Assembly: GCA_047722935.1 (NCBI GenBank)
Contig: JBDNZS010000009.1
Coordinates: forward strand, 1-64,000
Length of the DNA: 64,000 nucleotides
From: Ethanoligenens sp047722935
GTDB lineage: Bacteria; Bacillota; Clostridia; Oscillospirales; Ethanoligenentaceae
Reading direction: 5' to 3'
Shown here: positions 16,532 to 24,968 of the stretch, one piece after another
Numbering within the stretch: the stretch's first letter is position 1
Layout: every line of letters starts with the position of its first letter
Program-made: the position numbers and the translations under genes
The notes under the pieces: model-generated
The model's input: the letters and a program-made list of their open reading frames with translations, nothing else
Databases searched by the model: none
Told to the model about the DNA's origin: nothing

Positions 16532-17312
16532 GCGAATACGGCATGTGTTTCAAAAACACAAGGCTTTACGGTTCGCGTGCGCCGCGGCGATGTTCTGCGT
16601 CATATTTTCAAGCGGACTGGCCGTTTCGGCCGCCAGCAGCGACCCTGGAATATCTCTCACACTTAACGGGTTGACCACCCCCGCGGGTACCGCGAACACT
16701 CTCCAGATTTTACTGCTGCTCACACTGATTTCGCTGGCGCCTTCAATCCTGATCATGATGACTTCGTTCACGCGCATCATCATCCTGCTTTCATTCCTGC
16801 GCAATGCGTTGGGTACGCAGCAGACACCGCCCAATCAGGTGCTGGTGGGGATTGCGCTGTTTTTGTCCTTGTTTATCATGCAGCCGGTCATTACCCAAAT
16901 TAACAACACAGCGTATCAGCCGCTTGTGAACGGTAAGATTACCACTGAGCAGGCGGAAGTAAACGCGATGAAACCGCTGCGGCAGTTCATGTTCCGTCAA
17001 ACGGAGAATGCCAGCATGAAGACATTCCTCACGATGGCGGGTACGCCGACTGTAAAGTCCTTGGACAATATCCCCAACAGTGTGCTTATTCCGGCATTTG
17101 TCATCAGCGAACTCAAACGAGCGTTCATGATGGGGTTTTTGATTTATCTGCCATTTCTCGTTATCGATATCATCGTGGCCTCCACACTCATGTCCATGGG
17201 CATGATGATGCTGCCGCCAACCATGATTTCTCTTCCGCTTAAACTGGCGCTTTTTGTGCTGGTGGACGGTTGGGGACTGACTGTGCAGTCTTTGGTGCAC
17301 AGTTTCCGATGA
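16515..17312 (+). CDS. fliP: flagellar biosynthetic protein FliP
   Basis: FliP is the main component of the export gate (FliP5FliQ4FliR1). About 265 residues have a cleavable-looking N-terminal signal (hydrophobic CAAAMFCVIFSSGLAVSAAS), then transmembrane segments with the FliP signatures SFTRIIILLSFLRNALGTQQ and PPNQVLVGIALFLS, and the late IDIIVASTLMSMGMMMLPP. ATG 16515 has AAAGGA at 16501-16506; an upstream in-frame TTG at 16497 is less favoured. Confidence 0.96.
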   Translation: MTNIFKRIRHVFQKHKALRFACAAAMFCVIFSSGLAVSAASSDPGISLTLNGLTTPAGTANTLQILLLLTLISLAPSILIMMTSFTRIIILLSFLRNALGTQQTPPNQVLVGIALFLSLFIMQPVITQINNTAYQPLVNGKITTEQAEVNAMKPLRQFMFRQTENASMKTFLTMAGTPTVKSLDNIPNSVLIPAFVISELKRAFMMGFLIYLPFLVIDIIVASTLMSMGMMMLPPTMISLPLKLALFVLVDGWGLTVQSLVHSFR

Positions 17313-17349
17313 CCATAGGCATTCAAGCGGGCTGGAAAGGGGCGGAGAA

Positions 17350-17616
17350 ATGAACGAGTCTCAAATCGCTGATATCGCACACCGTACACTGATTATGGCC
17401 GCCACTTTAGGCATCCCGCTTTTGGTAGTCTGTCTGGTGGTCGGGCTGGTTGTTTCGATTTTCGAGACGGCGACCCAAATTCATGAGCAATCGCTGAACT
17501 TTCTGCCCAAGCTGGTGGCAGTGCTTTTGGTGCTGCTGATTGCGGGTGGTTGGATGGTGGGACAGATGACGTCGTTCACCCATGAAGTATTCAACGCGAT
17601 TGCGGGCATCACGTAA
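17350..17616 (+). CDS. fliQ: flagellar biosynthetic protein FliQ
   Basis: FliQ is a two-helix hairpin subunit of the export gate. The 88-residue product has helices at about 14-36 and 50-72, with the conserved ATQIHEQSLNFLPKLVAVL segment between and into the second helix. Size and sequence are standard. It lies 37 nt after fliP and 35 nt before fliR. Confidence 0.96.
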   Translation: MNESQIADIAHRTLIMAATLGIPLLVVCLVVGLVVSIFETATQIHEQSLNFLPKLVAVLLVLLIAGGWMVGQMTSFTHEVFNAIAGIT

Positions 17617-17651
17617 ATGCACGCAGTAAACCGGCAGGAGGAATGTCATCC

Positions 17652-18419
17652 ATGACGATCACCACGGGATTGAACATAGATTTGTTTTTGCTGGTGTTCC
17701 TGCGGGTGACCGGGATGATGCTGTTCAATCCCATATTTGGCCGCACCAGTGTGCCGAATATCTTGAAAGTGGCGTTCAGCCTGCTGGTCGCCTTTATCAT
17801 GGTTCCTACCCTGCATGGCGTGCAGGTTCAAATGGATGGGTTGGTCAATTTTATTGTGGCAGGGCTTCTGGAATTCTCCATCGGGTTCGGTATTGGCGTG
17901 TTGGTCAATATGATCTTTTCAGTGGTGGCCCTCGCCGGGGAATATATCGACATGCAGCTGGGACTTTCCATGGCGCAGATCTATGACCCCAGTTCCGGCA
18001 TCAGTATGCCGGTGATCGGCAGTTTTTACAATTTGATTCTCTTACTGGTGTTCCTTGCTGGGAACGCACATCTTTCCTTATTCGCCATGCTGGCCGATTC
18101 GTTCCATGTGGTGCCGCCCGGTGCCGCCGCCATCACGCCCGGTGCCGCGCAGTTTGTGGTGAGGATGGGCGGCGATATGTTGGAAATGGGCCTGCGGATG
18201 GCCATACCGGTTATTGCGGTGGAACTCATTTGCGTGGTGGCAATCGGGTTGATCATGCGGGCGGTACCCTCCATCAATATTTTTGCGTTCGGTATCCAAA
18301 TTCAGAGCATTGTGGGCATCGTGGTGCTGCTGGTGGCTGTGCCGGTCACGGTGAGTATGTGCAGCGGTCTGGTGGCGTTGTTGCTGGAAAAAGTCGCCGA
18401 GTTTATCCGTTTGCTGTAG
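17652..18419 (+). CDS. fliR: flagellar biosynthetic protein FliR
   Basis: FliR caps the FliPQR export gate. About 255 residues form six hydrophobic segments with typical motifs: FLRVTGMMLFNPIFG near the N-terminus, GFGIGVLVNMIFSVVALAGE in the middle and FAFGIQIQSIVGIVVLLVA later. ATG 17652 was chosen because AGGAGG at 17636-17641 is 10 nt away; ATG 17643 is too close. flhB follows after 79 nt, with no gene between. Confidence 0.95.
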   Translation: MTITTGLNIDLFLLVFLRVTGMMLFNPIFGRTSVPNILKVAFSLLVAFIMVPTLHGVQVQMDGLVNFIVAGLLEFSIGFGIGVLVNMIFSVVALAGEYIDMQLGLSMAQIYDPSSGISMPVIGSFYNLILLLVFLAGNAHLSLFAMLADSFHVVPPGAAAITPGAAQFVVRMGGDMLEMGLRMAIPVIAVELICVVAIGLIMRAVPSINIFAFGIQIQSIVGIVVLLVAVPVTVSMCSGLVALLLEKVAEFIRLL

Positions 18420-18498
18420 CCCCTAAGCATGTGCGATATCGTTTCACGGTGCTTTATCGGAACTTGAAAGCGGGCTTTGCCTGCAAGGGGGGAACGGC

Positions 18499-19566
18499 GT
18501 GCCCGAATCTGCGGGAGACAAAACCGAAAAAGCTACCCCGAAACGGCGGCAGGACGAACGTAAAAAAGGGCATGTCGTGCAGAGTGCCGATATCACGGCG
18601 GCGGTTTCCATGGGAGGCACCTTTGCGGTCTTGCGTGTTCTGGGGCCTTCGATGGCGAAAAATCTGTCGAATGGAATGCGCAATTTGCTGGGGAATCTGT
18701 CGTCTACGGTCAGCGGATATGAGGATATGCGCGCCCGTCTGATGGTTGGCCTTTCCGTCATCATACAAGTAGCCGTGCCGGTGATGCTGGTCGCTTTAAT
18801 TGCTGCGGTGGCTGTTACGCTGGCGCAGACGCGGCTGCTGGTGGTGCCTGACCAACTCAAGCCGGATTTTTCAAAACTGAACCCACTGGAAGGCATCAAG
18901 AAACTTTTTTCCGTGCGCTCGCTCGTTGAACTCGGCAAGTCCATCCTAAAAATTGTGCTGGTGGGCGCGGTGGTGTTCTTTGAGATCAAGCCGAAGATGC
19001 ATACCATCCTGCTGCTCTACAACATGAGTCTTGCGCAGTCGTTCACGTGGGTCGCGGGTGTTTTGGCCGATATCGGCATCAAGGTCTCTGCGGTGATGCT
19101 GGCGCTCGGCGCAATTGACTATTTTTACCAGTGGTTTCAATACGAAAAAGATATCCGTATGTCAAAGGAAGAGGTCAAGGAAGAGTTCAAGCAGATGGAG
19201 GGCAACCCCGAGATTAAGGGTAAAATCAAAAGCCTGCAAAGGCAGATGGCACGCAGACACATGATGCAGGATGTGCCAAAAGCCGATGTGGTGCTTCGTA
19301 ACCCCACACATTATGCCGTGGCGCTCAGATATGAGCACGGCAAGCAGCGCGCACCGGTTTGTGTGGCAAAAGGGCGAAATGCCGTGGCACTGCGCATCGT
19401 GGAGATTGCGGAGGAAAACCATGTACATATCACGGAGAACCCGCCGCTCACCCGCGCGCTGTTCAAGGCTGTGGAGGTGGGCGCGGAAATCCCGGCGGAA
19501 TTTTATAAGGCGGTCGCGGAAGTGCTCGCATATATCTATAAGCTGCGGCGCGCTGGTCGCAGATAA
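18499..19566 (+). CDS. flhB: flagellar biosynthetic protein FlhB
   Basis: FlhB sits beside the export gate and controls the switch from hook to filament substrates by self-cleavage. The 355-residue protein starts with the family GDKTEKATPKRRQDERKKG, has four transmembrane helices (about 35-50, 80-110, 145-160 and 185-210) and a cytoplasmic domain with the cleavage motif NPTH at 268-271 in VLRNPTHYAVAL. GTG 18499 follows AAGGGGGGAA. Confidence 0.97.
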   Translation: MPESAGDKTEKATPKRRQDERKKGHVVQSADITAAVSMGGTFAVLRVLGPSMAKNLSNGMRNLLGNLSSTVSGYEDMRARLMVGLSVIIQVAVPVMLVALIAAVAVTLAQTRLLVVPDQLKPDFSKLNPLEGIKKLFSVRSLVELGKSILKIVLVGAVVFFEIKPKMHTILLLYNMSLAQSFTWVAGVLADIGIKVSAVMLALGAIDYFYQWFQYEKDIRMSKEEVKEEFKQMEGNPEIKGKIKSLQRQMARRHMMQDVPKADVVLRNPTHYAVALRYEHGKQRAPVCVAKGRNAVALRIVEIAEENHVHITENPPLTRALFKAVEVGAEIPAEFYKAVAEVLAYIYKLRRAGRR

Positions 19567-19590
19567 GGTGACAGGAAAGGAGGGGCGGCC

Positions 19591-21636
19591 ATGAAATGGA
19601 TTAAAAACAGTGCGGTATCCATCGCACTGATTGGTGTGGTTTTTCTGATCATCATCCCATTACCGGCAGCTGCGCTTGACTTTTTGTTCATGCTCAATCT
19701 GGCAATCGGGCTGGTTATCCTGCTGACGGCACTGTTTATCAAGGACACGCTCCAATTCTCTGTTTTCCCGTCCCTGCTGCTGATGACCACGCTGTTCCGT
19801 CTGGCATTGGAGATATCCGCCACCCGCTTGATTCTTTCCAATGGCGGGGACGCGGGCGAGGTCATCAGCGCGTTTGGCAGTTTTGTCATCAAGGGCAATC
19901 TGGTCGTGGGAGTGGTCGTGTTCCTCATTATCGTGGTGGTGCAGTTCATTGTCATCACGAAAGGCTCCGAGCGTGTGGCCGAGGTGGCCGCTCGTTTTAC
20001 GCTGGACGCCATGCCGGGAAAGCAGATGGCCATCGATGCGGATCTCAACGCGGGTATCATTACCGAGCAGCAAGCACGTACACGCCGCGGCAATATCCAA
20101 CGTGAGGCGGATTTCTACGGTTCCATGGACGGTGCCTCCAAATTTGTCAAGGGAGATGCCACTGTTGCCATCTTGATCGTCATTATCAACATTGTAGGCG
20201 GGGTGATTGCCGGTCTGGTGGGCGGCAAAGATATCCAGGACGTGCTTAAGACATATACCCAGGCGACAATCGGTGAGGGACTGCTCGCGCAGCTGCCTGC
20301 GCTGCTCATCTCGGTGGCAACCGGTATGATCGTCACCCGTGCCGCTTCCAACACCAACATAAGCGAAGACCTGACCGCACAGTTATTTTCCCGCCCACTG
20401 GTGCTGCGCATCACGGGCGGCGTTCTGCTGTGCATGATGTTCCTGCCGGGCTTTCCCGCACCGGTGCTGTTTTTGGAGGGCGCACTGTTCATCGTGATGA
20501 GTTTCGTGGTGGACCGTAGGCAAAAAAGGGAGCAGGCCACACCTGCCGCCGCAATGGCTGCACCGGCAGAAGACTCCGAGTTGAAAAAACTGCAAAACCC
20601 CGAAAATGTATACCAGTATCTTGAGGTGGAAACCGTTGAGATGGAATTCGGATACAGCCTGATTCCGCTGGTGGACGAATCGCAGGGCGGTACATTTGTA
20701 GATAAAGTGGTGATGTTCCGCAAGCAGTTTGCGCTGGATACCGGCATGGTGATTCCCAGTGTGCGGATGCGTGATAATATCCAATTGGGCAACAACACCT
20801 ATGTGGTCAAAATACGCGGCGAGGAAGTCGCACGGGGCGAATTGCTGGTGGGCAGTCTGCTTGTGATGAATCCATCCGCAGACACATTCGATATCGACGG
20901 GGTGGATACCATTGAACCGGCGTTTGGCCTGAAAGCCCGATGGATATCACCGGCCAGACGCAGCGAGGCGGAGATGAAAGGCTACACGGTGATCGAACCG
21001 TCGGCGGTCATGATGACCCATCTCTCCGAGGTCATCCGCCGTCACGCATGGGAGCTGCTTGGCCGCAAAGAAGTCAATGCGCTGCTGGATACCGTCAAGA
21101 AAAACAACGCGTCTTTGGTGGATGAATTGATTCCGAATAAGCTCACAGTGGGGGAATTGCAAAAAGTGATTCAAAACCTGCTGCGGGAATATGTCCCCAT
21201 CCGGGACATGGTGGGCATTCTCGAAACACTGGCCGACCATGCACCCAAGATTAAAGATCCGGACCTGCTTTCCGAATTTGTACGGCAGGGTCTGCGGCGC
21301 GCTATTTCACATAAGCTGGCGCCGCAGGGGGAATTGCAGGTAATTACCGTCGACCCGCAGTTGGAGCAGATGATTAACCAAAGCGTACGCCAGACCGAAA
21401 GCGGTCCCTATCTTGCGCTTGACCCCGACAAGGCACAGGCGGTGATTGATAATTTAACTGCCATAGTGGGTAAATGCGGCGAGGCCGGCATCGAACCGAT
21501 TGTGCTGGTGGCGCCTCAGACACGGTTGTATCTAAAACGATTGACCGAACAGGCATTGCCGGATCTGACTGTTATCAGTTATAATGAATTGGAAAACAAT
21601 ATCAAAATACAGGCGCTTGGCGCCGTGGCTGCCTGA
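19591..21636 (+). CDS. flhA: flagellar biosynthesis protein FlhA
   Basis: FlhA forms the nonameric export ring that docks chaperone-substrate complexes. The 681-residue protein has the usual N-terminal membrane half (about eight helices, residues 1-310) with the FHIPEP-family region GSERVAEVAARFTLDAMPGKQMAIDADL, and a large cytoplasmic domain with LIPNKLTVGELQKVIQNLL. Length and order are normal. The flhF and flhG genes that often follow flhA are absent; the sigma factor follows 52 nt later. Confidence 0.98.
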   Translation: MKWIKNSAVSIALIGVVFLIIIPLPAAALDFLFMLNLAIGLVILLTALFIKDTLQFSVFPSLLLMTTLFRLALEISATRLILSNGGDAGEVISAFGSFVIKGNLVVGVVVFLIIVVVQFIVITKGSERVAEVAARFTLDAMPGKQMAIDADLNAGIITEQQARTRRGNIQREADFYGSMDGASKFVKGDATVAILIVIINIVGGVIAGLVGGKDIQDVLKTYTQATIGEGLLAQLPALLISVATGMIVTRAASNTNISEDLTAQLFSRPLVLRITGGVLLCMMFLPGFPAPVLFLEGALFIVMSFVVDRRQKREQATPAAAMAAPAEDSELKKLQNPENVYQYLEVETVEMEFGYSLIPLVDESQGGTFVDKVVMFRKQFALDTGMVIPSVRMRDNIQLGNNTYVVKIRGEEVARGELLVGSLLVMNPSADTFDIDGVDTIEPAFGLKARWISPARRSEAEMKGYTVIEPSAVMMTHLSEVIRRHAWELLGRKEVNALLDTVKKNNASLVDELIPNKLTVGELQKVIQNLLREYVPIRDMVGILETLADHAPKIKDPDLLSEFVRQGLRRAISHKLAPQGELQVITVDPQLEQMINQSVRQTESGPYLALDPDKAQAVIDNLTAIVGKCGEAGIEPIVLVAPQTRLYLKRLTEQALPDLTVISYNELENNIKIQALGAVAA

Positions 21637-21688
21637 TTTGTCGGGTGAATATGCGGGTTTGAATAAACGGCCCTGAGGTGGTGAAGAC

Positions 21689-22438
21689 ATGACCGGCACG
21701 ACATATGAAGAGGAGACCGATGTACTGTGGAAGGCCTATCGGCAGACCGGCAGTGTGGAGGCACGCAATGCACTGGTGCTGCACTACGGCTGGCTGGTGC
21801 GTGTGCTTGTGCGGCGTGTGATGTCTGTGAGCGGCAGCTATGCGGAAAGCGACGACCTGAACAGCTGCGGCACCATCGGACTGATCAAGGCTGTTGAAAA
21901 ATTCGATCAGACCAAAGGCGTCACATTTGAAACGTTTGCCACCTACCGCATCCGGGGCGAGATTCTTGACTTCGTGCGGCGCAGCGATTGGGTGCCGCGT
22001 GGCGTACGCAAACGGGTAATGGAACTGGAAAACGCTGAAAACGAATTGGTTTCCCTGCTGGGTCGCCGCCCATCGGACGAGGAATTGTGCGAGCGGATGG
22101 GCGTCCAGAACCGTGTGCTTGAAAAAACCCGCGCCAGTGCGGAGCATTTCCATGTGCTTTCGTTTGAGGAAATGCTGCACGATGCGGAAGGCGCTGTGGC
22201 TGGTGGGGATTCGCCGGAAGGTGTGCTGCAAGAAAGCGAGTTGCAGGAGATGCTCACTAAGGCAGTGGAAAATTTACCGGAACGTGACCGGCTTGTCGTC
22301 ACACTGTATTATTATGAGGAGTTGACCTTGAGGGAGATCAGTGAGGTGCTTGGTGTGACTGAGTCGCGGGTCTCGCAGATTCACTCACGCGCCGTGAACC
22401 GAATGAAAATAAGTTTGCAAGCCTATATCCGCACGTAA
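21689..22438 (+). CDS. sigD: RNA polymerase sigma factor for flagellar genes (FliA/SigD)
   Basis: This is the sigma-28 family factor that directs late flagellar and chemotaxis genes and is held in check by FlgM (gene at 24125). In 249 residues, region 2 contains DDLNSCGTIGLIKAVEKFDQ and TFETFATYRIRGEILDFVRR, with DWVPRGVRKR following. Region 3 contains RRPSDEELCERMG. Region 4 ends with LTLREISEVLGVTESRVSQI. A GAGGTGGTGAAG site precedes the ATG. sigma-D-type promoters matching its expected target are seen at 24022, 29295 and 37471. Confidence 0.96.
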   Translation: MTGTTYEEETDVLWKAYRQTGSVEARNALVLHYGWLVRVLVRRVMSVSGSYAESDDLNSCGTIGLIKAVEKFDQTKGVTFETFATYRIRGEILDFVRRSDWVPRGVRKRVMELENAENELVSLLGRRPSDEELCERMGVQNRVLEKTRASAEHFHVLSFEEMLHDAEGAVAGGDSPEGVLQESELQEMLTKAVENLPERDRLVVTLYYYEELTLREISEVLGVTESRVSQIHSRAVNRMKISLQAYIRT

Positions 22439-22464
22439 GTACATATGCGTCTTGAGGTGAAACC

Positions 22465-23184
22465 ATGATTCGAGGGATTTTTTCGGCCGCTTCCGGTATG
22501 ATTGCGCAGTATGAACGCATCAATGTGATGGGCAACAATCTGGATAACGCCGATTCACAGGGATTTAAAAGCGATGCGGTTTCCCTGCGCAGCTTTGATG
22601 AGGAATTGACAGAGCGCACCAGTGACAATGCCCAGATCGGCACGCTTGATGCCGGCGTAAAGGTGGGCGGTGTGGAGACCGACCTCTCCCAAGGGGAGTT
22701 GGAACAAACCGGTACCGCAACCAATGTGGCTATAGAAGGCAATGGATTTTTCTCTGTTGCCGCGCCGGGGGAGCCGGTGCGCTATACGCGGGCGGGTAAT
22801 TTTGTACCGGACGCATCGGGTTATCTATCCCTGCCATCCGGGCAGCGTCTGCTGGACAGCACCGGTGTTCCAGTTGCCGCCGCGGGCTTCCGCCTTCAGT
22901 CCAACGGCGCTTATACCAACGCTGCGGGGCAGGCGGGTACCATCCCGCTGTATACAGGTACGGCGACGAAACGCACGGACGGGTTCTTTGACCTGACCGG
23001 CGCACAGGCGGCTGCCGGTTCCAACTTGTTACAGGGATATGTGGAAAAATCTAATGTCAGTGCAGTGAACGGTATGACCGGACTGATTGAAGCCAGCCGT
23101 TCATTCCAATCCTGTCAGCAGGCGTATAATACAGCTACCGACACACTGGATAAATTGGTGACACAAGTGGGCTCCCTGCGGTAA
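22465..23184 (+). CDS. flgF: flagellar rod/hook-basal body protein, FlgF/FlhO type
   Basis: The 239-residue protein has the rod/hook N-terminus (MIRGIFSAASGMIAQYERIN, then MGNNLDNADSQGFK), a central beta domain with IEGNGFFSV and RYTRAGNF, and the C-terminal VSAVNGMTGLIEASRSFQSCQQAY. The layout matches FlgF/FlgG; by order it corresponds to FlhO of B. subtilis, a distal rod protein. FlgF versus FlgG assignment between this gene and the next is by order only. Confidence 0.85.
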   Translation: MIRGIFSAASGMIAQYERINVMGNNLDNADSQGFKSDAVSLRSFDEELTERTSDNAQIGTLDAGVKVGGVETDLSQGELEQTGTATNVAIEGNGFFSVAAPGEPVRYTRAGNFVPDASGYLSLPSGQRLLDSTGVPVAAAGFRLQSNGAYTNAAGQAGTIPLYTGTATKRTDGFFDLTGAQAAAGSNLLQGYVEKSNVSAVNGMTGLIEASRSFQSCQQAYNTATDTLDKLVTQVGSLR

Positions 23185-23213
23185 GCGCAGCGCCCGAAAA
23201 GGGAGGATACGCG

Positions 23214-23918
23214 ATGATACAGGCTTTTTTTGGCGGTGCTGCGAGTCTTCGTGCCCGACAGACATCCATGGACACCATTGCCAACGATATTGCCAATGTG
23301 AATACGGCAGGCTATGTGCAGCAGGAAGCGTCTTTCAGTGATCTGCTGCATGATTCAATGGTGCGCCCGGACAATACGGCATATGCGGAAGAATTGCAGG
23401 GCAGCGGGGCCGCAGTGGATGCCATTGCGAAAGATATGTCGCCGAGCGCTTTGATTCAAACAGGTTCACAGCTGGATTTCGCGGCTAAAGGAAATGGATT
23501 TTTTGCCGTGCGTGATGCACAGGGAACTATTTCTTACACGCGGGCAGGAACCTTTACGGAAAAAATTGTAGGGGACGGCACGGTTCTGGCGGACGAGCAG
23601 GGGCGCACCGTGTTGGATACACAGGGCAACGCCATCGCGGTGCGGGACGGCTCACCGCAGGCAGAACCGGGTGTGTTCACGTTCACCTATCCCCAAAACC
23701 TAACTGCGCAGGGAGATACCCTGTTCACGCCAAACGCGTCCTCCGGCGCGGCACAGCTCTCCGGCGAGGGGGTTGCGCAGGGTGTGTATGAAGCGTCTAA
23801 TGTGGATCTGGCGAATCAAATGAGCCGCATGATTGTGACACAACGCGGGTTTCAAATGAACGCGCGGGTGGTGTCTACCGCCGACCAGATAGAAGCGTAT
23901 ACCAACGATCTGCACTGA
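23214..23918 (+). CDS. flgG: flagellar rod/hook-basal body protein, FlgG/FlhP type
   Basis: A 234-residue rod/hook-family protein with TSMDTIANDIANVNTAGYV at the N-terminus, the FlgG-like AKGNGFFAVRDAQGTISYTR core and the C-terminus VDLANQMSRMIVTQRGFQMN. It is shorter than a classical FlgG (about 260). By order it is the equivalent of B. subtilis FlhP. It ends the first flagellar block; 206 bp of noncoding sequence with a sigma-D-type promoter follows. Confidence 0.85.
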   Translation: MIQAFFGGAASLRARQTSMDTIANDIANVNTAGYVQQEASFSDLLHDSMVRPDNTAYAEELQGSGAAVDAIAKDMSPSALIQTGSQLDFAAKGNGFFAVRDAQGTISYTRAGTFTEKIVGDGTVLADEQGRTVLDTQGNAIAVRDGSPQAEPGVFTFTYPQNLTAQGDTLFTPNASSGAAQLSGEGVAQGVYEASNVDLANQMSRMIVTQRGFQMNARVVSTADQIEAYTNDLH

Positions 23919-24021
23919 TCGTCCGCCGCTATAGAATAAAGGAACACCAAACAGACGGTTCCTTTCGAACAGCGTTCTCATCGGACAAATGTGTTTTTTC
24001 AAAAAGGAATGGAGCCGGGGC

Positions 24022-24048
24022 TTGATTTTTTTAGATATGCGCCGATAT
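24022..24048 (+). promoter_or_regulatory. candidate sigma-D promoter of flgM-flgN-flgK-flgL
   Basis: GCCGATAT at 24041-24048 is an exact match to the sigma-28/sigma-D -10 box. TTGA at 24022-24025 lies exactly 15 nt upstream, where TAAA is expected, so the -35 is imperfect. The element lies about 77 nt before the flgM ATG in the first real gap after the main operon. Confidence 0.6.
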
Positions 24049-24124
24049 ATGAATAGAGCGATGCCGTGTGTGGTGTGCAGAATGCGTTTTATACGGCATG
24101 ATGGCTGTGAAAGTGGTGAGACAA

Positions 24125-24433
24125 ATGAAGATAGATGGATTTCAGCCGCATAACATTTATGCGTCGTTTTCTAAAGAAGGAAAAGAAGAAAAATCCGCGC
24201 AGACGTCATCGGGACAGACGGGCAGTGCGGATCGTGTGGAAATCTCTGCGGAAGCGGCAGACCTCGGCGAGGCGGCGCGCCTTTCCCAAAAGATTACAGA
24301 CGCGTCCAATGAAACCGATCGGACGGAACGCCTTGCGGAGATTAAAAAACAGGTGCAGGGCGGGACATATCGGGTTTCTGCGGATAAAGTCGCGGGCAGT
24401 ATGCTTGGCAGGCGGATTGACCGGCAGGTATAA
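24125..24433 (+). CDS. flgM: anti-sigma factor FlgM
   Basis: FlgM binds the flagellar sigma factor until the hook is complete and FlgM is exported. ATG 24125 gives 102 residues starting MKIDGFQPHN, the usual Firmicute FlgM start, and the C-terminal sigma-binding helices (RVEISAEAADLGEAARL and TERLAEIKKQVQGGTYRVSA). A longer frame from 24068 lacks this match. GGTGAG precedes the ATG. It leads the flgM-flgN-flgK-flgL unit, as in B. subtilis. Confidence 0.92.
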   Translation: MKIDGFQPHNIYASFSKEGKEEKSAQTSSGQTGSADRVEISAEAADLGEAARLSQKITDASNETDRTERLAEIKKQVQGGTYRVSADKVAGSMLGRRIDRQV

Positions 24434-24445
24434 GGGGTGGAGCGG

Positions 24446-24919
24446 ATGCGCGCATGGGTTGAAGAACTGGAAACAGCGCTCAAAAAAGAAGAACAGATTG
24501 TGCGTGCCCTGCTTGAACAGGCACTGTTGAAAACACCGGCGCTTCAGGTTGGAAATATCGCCGAATTAAGTGCGATTGTCAACCGGGAACAACCGCTGGT
24601 GCTGCAGCTGCAAAGCACGCGGGAGGGGCAGCAGCGTATCTTGTCCCAAAATGGCGTGGAGGGGGAAACATTGCGTGCGGTGATTGCACAGGCTCCCGAG
24701 AAAGAGGAGGCGCTTTCCCATCTCAGAGAGACCTTGCGGGCAGCCGTATTGGAATTGCAGCGTGTCAATACCAAAAACCACGCAATTGCCGCCTCCCGTT
24801 TTGCGCAGTACGATCAGTTGGTCAAATCCTTGCAGAAACCGCAGACTTTATACACCAATCACGGCGCGGCGTCCGGCAGGAAATCGACCGGACAAGCGTT
24901 TATAGATCAAAAAATATGA
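24446..24919 (+). CDS. flgN: FlgN-like export chaperone
   Basis: FlgN chaperones the hook-filament junction proteins FlgK and FlgL to the export gate. About 157 residues are mostly helical and charged (WVEELETALKKEEQIVRALL at the start, later REQPLVLQLQ and VLELQRVNTKNHAI), as in FlgN/YvyG. ATG 24446 is favoured by AAGGGG at 24432-24437; GTG 24437 overlaps the site. The family is divergent, so position between flgM and flgK carries much of the weight. Confidence 0.85.
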   Translation: MRAWVEELETALKKEEQIVRALLEQALLKTPALQVGNIAELSAIVNREQPLVLQLQSTREGQQRILSQNGVEGETLRAVIAQAPEKEEALSHLRETLRAAVLELQRVNTKNHAIAASRFAQYDQLVKSLQKPQTLYTNHGAASGRKSTGQAFIDQKI

Positions 24920-24968
24920 CGGTGTCGGCTGTCTTAGAATAGAATTTACTAGCTGAAAGGAGTACTCC

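Noticed and set aside
23939..23964. Possible terminator after the FlgG/FlhP-type gene
   Set aside because: The stem is only 7 bp with a 12-nt loop and no T tract, so read-through into flgM is likely.
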